Shown: positions 17,101-33,168, counted from the stretch's first letter. The stretch: 64,000 nt of DNA from Branchiostoma belcheri (GCF_001625305.1 NW_017804376.1:1165976-1229975); one strand, 5' to 3'. The notes: generated by a model from the sequence alone, not told the origin. Numbers and translations: made by a program.

Positions 17101-19166
17101 GGAGATCCACGGGAAGTGTTCCACGGAGTGCACAACGGGACCAACACAACCAGGTAGGCACGTCATGAGTGTACTGTAAATGCATTTAACTTTGCTGCAG
17201 TAAATATTTTGTATTTACTTTGCAAATCTGTCCCTCTATCCGGTTTATCGTTGCTCACTGATGCCGGGGCTTGATGGTATCTCGCCATTTGCCTCTGTCC
17301 TGTGGTTCTTTGTCACAGTGAATGTCAATACCCCTGCAGGTTAGAGTCTCAGCAACTTCACCGGCCAGCCATGCAGTGTCCCAACATTAAGTGATGCAAT
17401 CCATGATTTGGATGCTCCTTTGCTATGGAACACTACAGGAATGATACAGGGCTGTTGGATGTATGAATGTCACCAATTTCTTTCTTTATCCCTAGGCACG
17501 TAGTGTTGTCGGTGGACCGAGGTATGGACTGGGACACGGCCATGGAGCGCGCTAAGAACCATGGGAAGGAGAAGGATGGGTTCTACTGCAGCCGGAGAGA
17601 GGTCAGAGGTCGTCGGCTCTACATCCTGGCCACGCAGAAGGAGAACTCCACCCACCTCTTCAAAGTGGCACGGTCGGGATTTTAGAAATCAAACTTTTCT
17701 TTCATAAGGAGCTTCTTCTGTGTGCAAATAATTACTTGTAAAATGCTACTTTTTACTTTCGGGTACGGAAGTACATGTATTGTTTTGGGTGACTGACTTG
17801 ATGGGTTTGTCCTAGTTGCTTTCAGTTTCATGGTGGGTGGGAGGTGATTTTGACAGTTGATTGATCATGATAGGGAGGTCACCTGAAAGTCTTTTGACTT
17901 GGAACTTTAGGTTTGCTATAAGCCAACCCTGCATTTTTCTCTTTCACATGGTAGTAATGCCAAATATAATACTGCAGATGTCTTTGGAAAATGCAGATCT
18001 ACTAGGTTAATATATTGATGTTGGAAAATGTGGTTTACATATGATCTTCCCACTGTAGTCCAAACACGGGGGTGTCCAGTTTTGATGAAGAGATTTCAGA
18101 GATCCTGTCCCGGTACTCCCACGTGGCAGAGGACAGGGCAGAACACGGCTGGAAGCAGCAGTATGAGGAGGCAAGTCAGCACTGCATCCACGGGCCTAAC
18201 TGTAAGAATGGACAGGCCTGCACTGGTAAGGGGCATTGGATTTTCACTTTCTTCTGTTCTTACATTTTCACTGTCACAAAGAAGCAAGGAGAAGCAAAAT
18301 TCCTTTACTAGTAGACTATAGTAGTCATGCATTTTTGACAATGTCAGTGTCTACATGTATCTGTAGACAATTCTTTTGTTGTGACCTGTACTTAACCCAG
18401 TGTGTATACATGTACAATAAAGGTTTTCATCCATTCATTGATCCTGTCCATGTGTGTATTGCACCCAGTTGGCAGTCGGTGCTACCGTGTCAGCCTGCTG
18501 TGTGGAGGGATTGTGACTCTCATGTCTCTGTTAGAGAGGACAGTCGCACAGTACCAGGCCAAGCTGCAACTCAGGTCAGTGAAGTCTTCATTTCTTGTTT
18601 TCTTTTTACTAGTTCTGAAACTACTGATTAGTTTACATCTTACATTGAAATCTTAGCAGTCTTGGCAAACGTTATTGCAGATTTGAAAGCGTGTTCCTTT
18701 CATCCTTGGCTGTCAGTGTGTAATACTTTTTTAGTACAATTCTAAACCTTAAGGTATGCAAGAATCAAATTTTCAACAGCCACTCTTGTGTTGGACTAAA
18801 GTTTAGCATTGCACAATAATAACTACCAAGTACCAACACAGATGAACTTCCATGATAATGCTTTTGTTTACTTGTTTGTTTGTTTACAGCAAGGTGGAGT
18901 GCAACCTTCGTGTGGTGAGGGTTGAGTTGAGGGACGGCAGGAGGATTGTGGGATTGCGTTACCCGGAGGTTCTCATCCCGCTGGCAGAGAAGGCGATGCA
19001 GGAACAGAATCTCCCAGAATCCATCATTCAGAGGATCAAGAACCAACCTACTGTGAGTGTGTTATGGCATGATATGGGTTTATGTGTCTGTTTGTCCTAA
19101 TACTAGTAGCTTCTGATGCTTCTGTTGGTTGCAAAGGGAGTGGAGCACTAGTATTCATTTGGACGC

Positions 19167-19207
<41 letters not shown>

Positions 19208-20221
19208 CACATGTGTGCGTGTGTGTTCGTGCATGCATGCGTGTGTGTGCATGTGCGTGTGTGCATGTCTTTCCATGTGTGTGTGTGTGTATGTCTGGTC
19301 TTGCAGTCAATTTTATCTACTGGTATGTTCTGTCTGATAGTTCTTTCTGTTCGCAAGGGAAGTCTGTTATCGTTTATGCCATAACTTGTTGTTCATCTAA
19401 AGCCACTATTTTCTTCTCCCCAGATCCTGAGTAACGGGATGTTGGCACTACCCTCCCAGTCCGCCCCTCCCCCTCTCCCTGCCAACAGGGCGACCTCAGC
19501 CGTCATCGAGCCAGCCTGTCCAGTCATCAGGAAGTGCCTCTCCCGTGCCACCACACCGCCTGTCACCATCAAAAACTTCTTCAAACCCTGTAGCACCATA
19601 AAAAGGACTACTTCTACTAGCACAGTGGCCACCAGCCAATCAGATTCAAGTGTGGAAGCGGCTGGCCAATCAAATGGTGATGCCACCGATTGCACCGATC
19701 CTGACCAATCAGGTGCAAGCCAGGCCAGCCAATCAAGTGGTGGTGCCATGGATCCTGACCAATCAGGTGCAAGCCAGGCCAGCCAATCATCTGGTGTAAT
19801 CCAATCAGGGAGTGACCAATCACAAGAGGAGGAAACCGAAAAACCGGAAACAGAAACAGCCTTGTCAACTGTAGACAGTGCAACTGATGTTGTGGTACTC
19901 AGCCAAGATTCTTCATCAACTCAGGGATCCAGCTTCGATTCTGAAAACAAGTTTGGCAGTTCTCAGACCTGTAAGAACACGACTAACTTGGAGAAGCTCT
20001 CCGTCAAAAGGCCGTTAGGAAGTAGCAGCGCAAACCGTCCCGCAAAGAGACAAAAGAGCCAGAAATCAAACAGTCTGATGACCATGTTCAAAAAGGCGAC
20101 GCAAAAGGAAGAAGTCAGCAAGTTGAAGAAACAGACATGTCCCATCTGTAATGTTGTCATGAAGCCGGGCACCACAAACGGGGAGCTAAACCAGCATATA
20201 GACAACTGTCTTATAGAGTAA
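5165..20221 (+). CDS. sbno: Strawberry notch-like SF2 helicase with PIP-like, SQ/TQ and UBZ4-like tail
   Basis: Coding exons: 5165-5400, 5806-5899, 6315-6422, 6815-6901, 9461-9552, 10042-10193, 10524-10642, 11341-11548, 11943-12022, 12515-12706, 12908-12988, 13473-13672, 14321-14544, 15042-15171, 15482-15567, 15879-16075, 16470-16657, 17052-17153, 17496-17672, 18059-18225, 18469-18574, 18890-19052, 19424-20221. They sum to 3987 bp (1328 aa plus stop) with all phases matching. Helicase motifs: Walker [11 protein letters not shown] (165-174), DECH (286-289), SATG (325-328), and [11 protein letters not shown] (about 656-666). These and the [12 protein letters not shown] / RFLNRILGL / [11 protein letters not shown] blocks are SBNO hallmarks. 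SBNO proteins are nuclear regulators. The N terminus is short and repetitive (LPPGF..NNMMGL twice). The last exon adds [10 protein letters not shown] (about 1109-1118), at least ten SQ/TQ sites, a bipartite basic signal and a CPIC..H..C zinc finger (Cys1302, Cys1305, His1321, Cys1325). The 17672 donor (CG|GTCGGG) is weak. Divergence from vertebrate SBNO1/2 suggests a paralogous subfamily. Confidence 0.93.
7201..7262. repeat. GGTGCAGGTAA-type interspersed repeat
   Basis: A short block containing CTGAAAATTACCTGCACCAG and a second CACCTGCACC. Related sequence in either orientation appears at 16340-16425, 16755-16835 and, as GGTGCACCC variants, 31462-31555. Copies end near CGAGCCCTGATTG. Class unknown. 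Confidence 0.45.
7298..9127. mobile_element. Non-LTR retrotransposon copy with 5 inversion (twin priming) and 12-bp TSD
   Basis: Inserted in intron 4 of the helicase gene. The 12-mer ATACTCAGATCT at 7286-7297 recurs at 9128-9139 as the target-site duplication. The left segment (7298 to about 7765) encodes the N-terminal RT half on the minus strand ([47 protein letters not shown], ending FWDLAK). The right segment (about 7770-9127) continues on the plus strand from [13 protein letters not shown] through [17 protein letters not shown] to a C-terminal C2H2 finger ([16 protein letters not shown]). The break falls at a shared GCGAAAG. The YADD region is disrupted (a PPPPP insertion precedes YSMQMT), so the copy is dead. 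No poly(A) tail is seen. Confidence 0.92.
7771..9072 (+). pseudogene. RT C-terminal half with C2H2 finger (3 portion of the inverted element)
   Basis: Open frame of over 430 codons beginning inside the RT palm (AKAFDSV), with the [12 protein letters not shown] block, an altered catalytic region, the thumb and conserved tail ([40 protein letters not shown]) and a terminal zinc finger. The long frame suggests recent insertion. It cannot make a working RT because the N-terminal half is inverted. Confidence 0.85.
9591..9735. mobile_element. Foldback MITE (TACTCTCC...TIR)
   Basis: Termini TACTCTCCAATCAGAGGTTG and CAACCTCTGCTTGGAAAGTA are inverted repeats. The inner arms also pair (ATATATACCCCATTTT / AAATGGGGCATATATAA). 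Flanks GCAGAGCTG and GCAGTGCTT match at 7 of 9 positions, suggesting an old 9-bp TSD. Related termini occur at 49101 and 51862. Confidence 0.7.
10739..11062. mobile_element. MITE with ~27-bp inverted termini (GGCCACACCAATTTAATTTG)
   Basis: Left end TAGGCCACACCAATTTAATT..GTTGGTTC is mirrored by GAACCAAC..AATTAAATTGGTGTGGCC at the right end. A lone right-end fragment of the same family is at 31399-31422. The interior has no coding capacity. Confidence 0.75.
11793..11829. repeat. (ATGG)n microsatellite
   Basis: Run of GGAT/ATGG tetranucleotides in an intron of the helicase gene. Confidence 0.9.
13923..14008 (+). pseudogene. Duplicated 3 part of helicase exon 12 in the following intron
   Basis: The 80 bp from GAGGAGAAGG to the donor AACAGGTTGGT repeat 13593-13678 with four differences (GAA/GAG, TCT/TCC, GGG/GGC, CCG/CCT). 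All four are synonymous third positions. There is no splice acceptor in front, so it cannot be an alternative exon as it stands. It is either a recent partial tandem duplication or the second haplotype merged into the assembly. Confidence 0.85.
17228..17335 (-). mobile_element. Short non-LTR RT tail fragment
   Basis: On the minus strand [13 protein letters not shown] is readable, resembling the conserved C-terminal tail of RTE/CR1-like ORF2 proteins (compare WRDQIVQDTGW at 35455 and DRTAWRS at 8860). Very short and decayed. Confidence 0.35.
19164..19292. repeat. Interrupted (GT)n microsatellite
   Basis: GTGTGT runs broken by GTGCATGC units, in the last intron of the helicase gene. Confidence 0.9.
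19630..19820 (+). repeat. Coding repeat with eight CCAATCA heptamers
   Basis: Inside the last coding exon of the helicase. A 54-bp unit (atcctgaccaatcaggtgca...) occurs twice in tandem and encodes [22 protein letters not shown] repeats. CCAATCA occurs eight times in this stretch. At protein level it supplies most of the SQ sites; at DNA level CCAAT is the NF-Y box, probably coincidental. Confidence 0.85.
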
Positions 20222-20850
20222 CTAAAAGTACACATCATTTTCAATATGACAGAAAGAACTGATTCAGAAGTAAAGGGTTAGCTTGTAGATGGTAGATGAA
20301 TGTTGACAGCAACACTTCTGATTTGGAAGGTCATTTGTAACTTAAGAGAAGGGAAAACATGTAGACAAGTGTCTAATAGAAAAACGTAAACCTATACTGT
20401 CGACTGTGATACTTCTGGTTTGGAAGCACATTTGCTATTTTATAGAAGGCAAAACATGTAGACAACTGTCTAATAGAACAGCAAAAGTACACATTATCGT
20501 CGAAACCACAAACAAGTAAAGTAAAGGGCAAGCTGGTAGGTGACTGTGGACAGTGATACTCCTGGTTTAGAAGTATGTTTTGTAACGTCAAGAGAAGGAA
20601 GGATGTACTATAAGATTTTAACCTCAAACTGAAGGTTGAAGACAGTATACTGGCTTTGTATACCACACAGACTGAAGAATCTATGTGGAACAAACACATC
20701 ATGTAGATAATAGGAGATGCGTAGTGAAGCTAGTCAATGGATGTGAAAGAGTCACAACTATATCTTCTCTTTTATAGTTCTAGAGGATATTTTCTGAGAC
20801 ATTTTACTAACTTATTATCACTATTAAAGTATACAGAAAATAATAAAACT
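20192..20850 (+). repeat. Degenerate ~96-bp tandem repeat across stop codon and 3 UTR; poly(A) signals
   Basis: The coding end (ATAGACAACTGTCTTATAGA) is echoed at 20356-20385 and 20453-20482 (GTAGACAACTGTCTAATAGA). CTTCTGGTTTGGAAG-type blocks alternate between them. The repeat therefore starts within the zinc-finger codons and continues through the 3 UTR. ATTAAA (20823-20828) and AATAAA (20842-20847) are the probable polyadenylation signals. Confidence 0.7.
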
Positions 20851-21241
20851 TGCGACTGAACCGTTTCTTTGGATACATGAATGTCATAGGTCGAAAGGAA
20901 AAGAGATGCCAGAGAAAGTGAAGCAGAATTACCACCACCAAGTATGTCAATTGCAAGCCGATGGTGTTAGGGACCAAAAATGAATAAGGTTTTAATTTAT
21001 CAAAATAAGAAAGTCTAGTGTCCGTAGCTAATGGACACTCCTCTAGCCAATGAATCCGCTAGCTCATCCATTTGCCACCGTATGAGCTGCTTTGAGATAA
21101 CCACTGCTAGTGCGCAGGCAACACCTGAACGTCCTACCGTGTGTTGTGTTACATTCTCCTTATTTGGTCACGCGTCATGTTACCTGAGTAACCATCCTTG
21201 GGTGACCTCAGACGACACCCGACCCGATAGACGAAAGCAGC

Positions 21242-27474
<6,233 letters not shown>

Positions 27475-27922
27475 CACAACTTCTTCTTTACGTATAGTTT
27501 TTAATAAATGATGTTTAATCGCCTTTGTGCAATTTTTAAATCTCTTGGAAATAGTTTGAAAATATAAACAACGCCACTTCTGAATGTGACCACTAATATT
27601 GGTTTGCTAGAGCACAAAATTAAGCCCTCCAGGTGTTGAGAGCCTTTGTAGGCACTGCTCAACTTATGGTTCCAAACGTAACTTACCACACTTTACACGA
27701 ACGGAAACAGTTTCAAGTCTGCTTGAGTTTCTGTTCATTGGTGATATCGACAGTGACGAACTACAGACGTATTGAATTCGAAGTTTGTGTGTATTACATC
27801 CCCTTATACTCTAGAAGATGCCACTTCACTAGTATCCTCCAATATCGGTCGACAAATACTAGTAGCTAGCGATAAGTTAAGGTTGACTCCTGGGCTGGTC
27901 TCGACAATTTGCCCTTGTCTTC

Positions 27923-30900
27923 TCATGGGATCCAGGGTTTGAAGGCTCTCTTTCTCGCCTTCTGTGGAGACACCGGGCAACTTCTGGTCCGCCGTGGACT
28001 TGGAATTTTGTACTTGAGGTCTGTATGTGGACAAAATATGGTACAGATCTCTACCAAACTACAAGCAACAATCCTACAACAAATAAGAGCGTAGTTCGAT
28101 CTATTCTCTACCAAACTACAAGCAACAATCCTACAACAAATAAGAGCGTAGTTCGATCTATTCTCTACCAAACTACAAGCAACAATCCTACAACAAATAA
28201 GAGCGTAGTTCGATCTATTCTGTACCAAACTACAAGCAACAATCCTACAACAAATAAGAGCGTAGTTCGATCTACTCTCTACCAAACTACAAGCAACAAT
28301 CCTACAACAAATAAGAGCGTAGTTCGATCTATTCTCCTCTATTGGACATACATGTATACCCCCTGAGCTGGTTCTGTCATATGTACTAACCTGTTTGCTT
28401 GTTGAAGTTCTGCTCAGATACGGGTCTGGAGGGGTCAGCTTTCTTCCGAAACTCTGAAACAGGACGAGCGGGGTATGGATTAACAAAAATTGGAAATGTG
28501 ACCTCAGCATTACAGAAAACGTACACAGAGCACGAAGACATTTTATATCGGTTCTATGCTCCGGGTTGTATATATGTCTTACCTTTTAGTTGGTAGGACC
28601 TGGACAGTTTCCAAAGACGGTCGAACTCTTCCAAGATTTCCTCCCAGCGCGCCGGTTTGGGGACGTGTTTTGGGTGGCGGAAGTCGTCGTAGATCGGCCG
28701 TTTTGCAGGGTGAGGGTCTGGATATAGAAATGTTACAAGGACGACCTTAGACCGATATCAATCAATCAATCAATCAATACCCTTTATTTATACTAGAAAT
28801 GCCCTGTCGGCCTTAGCCGCTCTTCCCAGAGGTTCAGTTGAGGGGGGTTGTCACGGGAACACAATAAATAAGTAAATAAAATTTAAATTAATACAAAAAT
28901 AAATTACTAAATACCTAACTTAATAATCATATCTTGTCCAAAATCACAATCCGCAAAATCAGTCCGCAAATCAAATTTCTCGACTACTGTATTCTTTGTT
29001 TGAAAGTTCTCAATGATGGAGCACACTGTGCATTCTCTGGTATGCCGTTCCAGATGATAGCCCCAGACACAATCTGTCCTATAATTAAAGATGCCATCTT
29101 GACGTTTGTCTCGACATGAATATCAGAAGCTTTGTAATGTGTCGCTTGGCACTTTTTTGCAGCCAAAGCGGTTTATGGGGCTCTATGATATGATAAAAAG
29201 TGTCACCCAGTTATCGCTGTAAAAACATATGGGCCAAATACATGTATCAGTATATTTTGAAACGTTGTAATTCAACTGTCATTAGCACAATTAATATAAC
29301 GTGGTTTTCAAATCTGCCGTATGACTTGTCAGGGGCAATTTACCCGAATCTGTTAAAGCCTGAATTTGTTCACGTTGTAACAAGTACTAGTGACTTATCT
29401 TGAAAGTTCATCTGTGTTGGTAGAAGTCATTATGAAGTAAGTTTAAACTGTAATTTCCAACACAACAAAAAATTGGACTCACCCAAATTTTCGACTGTAC
29501 AACTCGAGTCTTTTTCAAGGAATGAGCAATCCACCGCTTCCGTGACGTCACGCAGATAACACACGTGACTCCGTGAGCAGTGGATCATAGGTTGCAGAAA
29601 GGCTGTGGCGCCCCCCGTCTCTGTTGAGGGATGGCTGTAAAGCCCTGATGTAGATGGCCTCTTTAATCCCTCGTGCAAAAAAGTCCGGTTCTGTGTCCAA
29701 GATTTTTACTTTGTCCAGTGGACGTCACGGAAGCGGTGGATTGCTCATTCCTTGAAAAAGAGTGGAGTTGTACAGTCGAAAATTTGGGTGAGTCCAATTT
29801 TTTGTTGTGTTGGAAATTACAGTTTAAACTTACTTCATAAGTACTAGCGACGTTGTAACTAGGCTACCACGTACCATCGTTTGGGTACAGCACCGCCTCC
29901 GGATAGCTTGCCCGCTTGTAACGAGGGATGTAGAACCCAGGACCGATGCACTGTTGGCTGTGCTTCTTTCGGCCGTCTTTTCTGGAACCGTACGCGTTGT
30001 CGTCTTTCCGCGCGACCGGGTGCTGTCGAGCCTGGGCCCACTTCGAACGGTGTCTGTTTTCCGGCCTAAAACTTGAGTAAATTGTGTATAGAGCGTTACT
30101 GTACTGGACTAGCCGACCACAATTGCGGTTAAATGTAGAAACTACTTATTGACGTAAGAATAATGGGCTTTATATAAGACGTGATGGCAGAGACATTACA
30201 ACAAGCAAAACACAAATCTTGTTCTAGAACAAGAAAAATGTCCCTCGTAGGCCTCGGTCACCTTCGTCGCAAGATCGCCAACTTAAGACATTGTTGGAAG
30301 AGGGCCTGCAAGCCCTTTTTCGTAAGGCGTAATCAGGCCTTTTTAGACTCCGTAATTCGTAGGCAGCCTTTGCAAAAATCAACGTAATTCGTAATAGGAC
30401 ATTAGCCACAAATCGTTAAGACGTAATCAGCTCTGAGACTTTAACGTAATTCGTAATCGGCGGCGAAAATTTTGGGTAATTCGTAATCACCCCCCCCCCC
30501 CCATGCAGGCCCTCTTGGAAATACTGTCTTAGATTCTTGTCGGCGGTTGGGTTTGCCACAGTCTGCTCAGATATTCTTTGCCTTTGGGACAATCGCACGA
30601 CCTACGACGAATGTGATCGCGCCGTAAACGAACAACACTATCTCTGAAATGTTTGATTAAAAACAAAGATAATCTTTTGCGACAAAACCTTTTTTTTTTT
30701 TGCACATGATTATTATGGTGACAAGCTTCTACCTTCTACAGCCAATAACAGACGTGAATCACTCTTTACATCTTTCAACAATTTGTTTTAAAGTTTGTCC
30801 TCCGTACGATGTTGTCATCAATCACATCCACTTTTCCCTATGACCCCTTACCTCGAGCTCTCATGGCCCGCAGTATAAATGTCTGCAGCTCCCCATTGAT

Positions 30901-30927
30901 ATCTCGCAGGGTGGTTCCACTCCCCAT
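27923..30927 (-). CDS. Small basic protein of unknown function
   Basis: Exons in transcript order: 30927-30852 (MGSGTTLRDINGELQTFILR), 30065-29875, 28717-28583, 28453-28391, 28020-27923 (stop). The last four join in frame with GT..AG introns and encode about 160 residues, rich in Lys, Arg and His. Readable parts: GPGFYIPRYKRASYPEAVL, RPIYDDFRHPKHVPKPARW, EEILEEFDRLWKL, FKPWIP at the end. The join from the first exon is out of phase: 30852 ends phase 1, while 30065 needs phase 2. An internal exon is missing from my model, or a weaker donor 7 bp downstream is used, or the first exon belongs elsewhere. No signal peptide or membrane segment. I do not recognise the family; basic, Pro- and Tyr-rich small proteins like this are common among ciliary/axonemal proteins, but that is only a guess. 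Converges with the esterase gene (449 bp between stop codons). Confidence 0.55.
28053..28337. repeat. 57-bp minisatellite, five units
   Basis: Unit begins ACCAAACTACAAGCAACAAT; starts at 28053, 28110, 28167, 28224, 28281, nearly identical. It lies in the last intron of the small basic protein gene, ending 31 bp before the acceptor of the final exon. Because 57 is divisible by 3, both strands stay open, giving spurious repetitive ORFs. Confidence 0.95.
28751..29190 (-). mobile_element. Non-LTR retrotransposon 3 fragment
   Basis: Minus strand encodes IIGQIVSGAIIWNGIPENAQ..SLRTFKQRI, the conserved tail of CR1-like RTs (WNxLP...FKxxL). It ends at low coordinates in an AT-rich 3 region with ATAAATAAGT-like sequence and a (CAAT)n tail at 28758-28776. 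Located in an intron of the small basic protein gene, same orientation. Confidence 0.7.
29400..29846. mobile_element. Penelope-like foldback remnant
   Basis: Long inverted arms (AAGTTTAAACTGTAATTTCC... / ...GGAAATTACAGTTTAAACTT; also AATCCACCGCTTCCGTGACG). The middle encodes, on the minus strand, FFARGIKEAIYIRALQ then PSLNRDGG, a C-terminal motif I associate with Penelope-like elements. Flanks AAGTACTAGTGAC (29384) and AAGTACTAGCGAC (29839) look like a 13-bp target duplication. Same family as 37811-38158. Confidence 0.7.
30254..30640. repeat. Interspersed repeat (GTCGTAAGATCGCAAACTG family) split by a MITE
   Basis: TCGTCGCAAGATCGCCAACT to TTGTTGGAA, then after the MITE TTGGAAATACTGTC.., GGTTTGCCACAGTCTGCTC and GACAATCGCACGACCTACGA. 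Other copies: 50485-50690, 52050-52205, 60040-60240. No coding potential. Confidence 0.6.
30300..30514. mobile_element. MITE with 6-bp TSD (copy A)
   Basis: TIR GAGGGCCTGCA / TGCAGGCCCTC; TSD TTGGAA at 30294-30299 and 30515-30520. Interior has repeated ACGTAATTCGTAAT motifs and a C-run before the right end. Confidence 0.92.
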
Positions 30928-31019
30928 GTTCCCGATTCGCCATGAATATTTCCGAGGACTGACGCGTTTTTTTTACGCGCAAATGACGCACCACGTCTTG
31001 TTACCGTTGACTTGACCGT

Positions 31020-32630
31020 GTTGTGCAGTCGCGGTAGATGTTTGACAACTCACTGTGACGTCAGATGACGTAATAAACCTCCCGAACTGTGCGCTCAAAC
31101 AAACGGAAACGTCCGAACGATGTTCGAAAGAACACGATGTTCGAAAGAACGTTTAACCTTCTCCCTTCTACATAACCCCGGTGCATAGCCAGCAGAGAGA
31201 ATCGGTATCCAAACTGCTACTGAAGTGTGCTGACATACCAGCTTTATTTTGTACCAACCGAATTTTGGTTGGTAGATAGCTCTTGGGGTAGGGAAGAAGT
31301 GACTGACTGATGTAAAGACCGTGAATGGAAGACTTTGTTTTTTTATTTTTTCGCCCGCCCTCTCCATTATTTTTCTAGAAAATTACTCGTTAACCAGGAA
31401 ATTAAATTGGTGTGGCCTAAAACATAATTAGTTTTTGCTGACATTCTATTTATTTTATCTTATATGGTGCACCCAATTTTTTTTGTGCACCCACTTTTTC
31501 AGGTTGGGTGCACCAGTGCTCCTATTGCCAAAAATAAATTTCGAGCCCTGATTGCCAAACAGCAGTTACTGCATTATTCACCATCAAATCCTAAGCTTAT
31601 CATCAAATTATCACAATGGCAAATTACTGTAATTATTTTATTTATTTATTCACATGGATTTTTGAGCATTGGATAGGAAGCACTTGTTGTGCTTATGTGA
31701 ATCCGCTGCTCATAAAACATAATACAAATGTACACATAGAGATGACATAAAGTATAACATAAACATAAAATGAAAGTGGCTGGCGCACCAATACCTATAG
31801 CATAACATTAATGAGATTGGTCAAATCTTCCAGAGTGGTGGATATAGTTGAACACAATATCAAAGATACGGCAGTTAGTAGGGTATGGGAGAGAGGGGTT
31901 ACCTGTAAGAAGTAAAGTACATAAATTACTGTAATTCATTAATATATAATTCATATTTGTTCAACAACATTATAATATTGCAAATTTTAATTTCATTTGA
32001 AAAAAAATAGAGCATCTTCATTATATCATATTTTATTTGCATTTGATTTTACCAAAATAATTTTTCTTTCTGCAAAACAACATCATTTCACTAAAGTTAT
32101 TTTCACCTTGGAAAAAGACATCATAGAATTCTACATCATATATTTCTTTTAAATATTCATTTCTTTGCAACGGATATCATTAGCATTATATTATATACCA
32201 AAATATTTAAAGATCCAGAGTATGAACATTTTGGTACACACATACTCTTTTTAGAGTAGGACATCTCTCTGGTACAAAATATGTTTTACATTGATAGTCA
32301 AAAACACTCAGTTGTTCTTAACACATTTATATTAACAATGCATATATCATTTAGATTAGTGACACAATAAAGCACATTACTGTCACCTTCATAACTTTTC
32401 TTCAAAGTTATGATCACCCCCAAAAATGATTGGAACTGACCTAACATCCCTAGTAAAGGGAAGAAAGTCTTCACTTTTGAATCCATAAAAATAAAACTAA
32501 TTGTAACACAGGACAAATTAACTGTGCAAATATAACTTAAAATGTCAACATAATTCAACCATACAAAAAAACAACAAGTGACAAAATGTAAATTACTCAG
32601 CCCAAAAGTTTCCTCCTGGTCGAGCTGTTA
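31020..32630. other. Intergenic stretch without recognised gene
   Basis: Between the small basic protein gene and the membrane protein gene. Contains a MITE end (31399-31422), a GGTGCACCC repeat copy (31462-31555), an ATTTATTTATTC-anchored retroelement-like 3 end (31630-31720) and a long AT-rich tract (31900-32600). I see no splice-supported coding exon. Confidence 0.6.
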
Positions 32631-32639
32631 CCTTAGTAC

Positions 32640-32850
32640 GAGGGCCTGCAAGCCCTTTTTTGTAAGGTGTAATCAGGCCGTTTTAGACTTCGTAATTCGT
32701 GGGCAGCCTCCGCAAAAATCAACGTAATTCGTAATTGGACATCAGCCGCAAATCGTAAAGTCGTAATCAGCTCTGAGACTTTAACGTAATTCGTAATAGG
32801 CGGCGAAAATTTTGTGTAATTCGTAATCACTACCCCCCTTGCAGGCCCTC
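32640..32850. mobile_element. MITE with 6-bp TSD (copy B)
   Basis: GAGGGCCTGCAAGCCC..GCAGGCCCTC, TSD TAGTAC at 32634-32639 and 32851-32856. Closely matches copy A through the interior, including the repeated CGTAATTCGTAAT blocks. Confidence 0.93.
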
Positions 32851-32861
32851 TAGTACGGGAA

Positions 32862-33168
32862 GTGCAACCATAACCTGTGACCTAAAGGAAGTGTAACCAT
32901 GATCTGTGACCTACAGGAAGGGCAACCATAACCTGTGACCTACAGGAGGTGTACCATAACCTGTGACCTACTGGAAGTGCAAACACGACCTGTGACCTAG
33001 AGGAAGTGTTACTGTGACCTCTTGTTCACCCTTGACCTCATATGACATCCTTCCACATAGAAATCATTGAGCCATGACTTCATCACTTGGCAGGATTTAT
33101 AAATACATTTTATGGTCATAACCTATGACCTATGACCCAACAGGAAGTGCTATCGTGACCCTTGACCT
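32862..33168. repeat. ~31-bp minisatellite of TGTGACCTA units and DR1-like half-site clusters
   Basis: Five to six units of AACCATAACCTGTGACCTA..GGAAGTG (32866-33010). Beyond them, TCACCC-t-TGACCT (33026-33038), TAACCT-a-TGACCT-a-TGACCC (33119-33138) and TGACCC-t-TGACCT (33156-33168) occur next to the stop codon of the membrane protein gene. TGACCT is the nuclear-receptor half-site; one-base spacing is DR1. Function untested. Confidence 0.75.

Noticed and set aside
28053..28337. CRISPR-like array
   Set aside because: Contiguous identical 57-bp units with no spacers; a minisatellite in a eukaryotic intron.
27923..28510. 195-codon minus-strand frame with LICCRIVACS repeats
   Set aside because: Runs through the 57-bp minisatellite in an intron; only its last 31 codons are the real final exon.
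29480..29800. Hammerhead core in the 29400-29846 foldback
   Set aside because: The GAAAATTT side is present but the CTGANGA side is degraded (CTTGAAAAAG).
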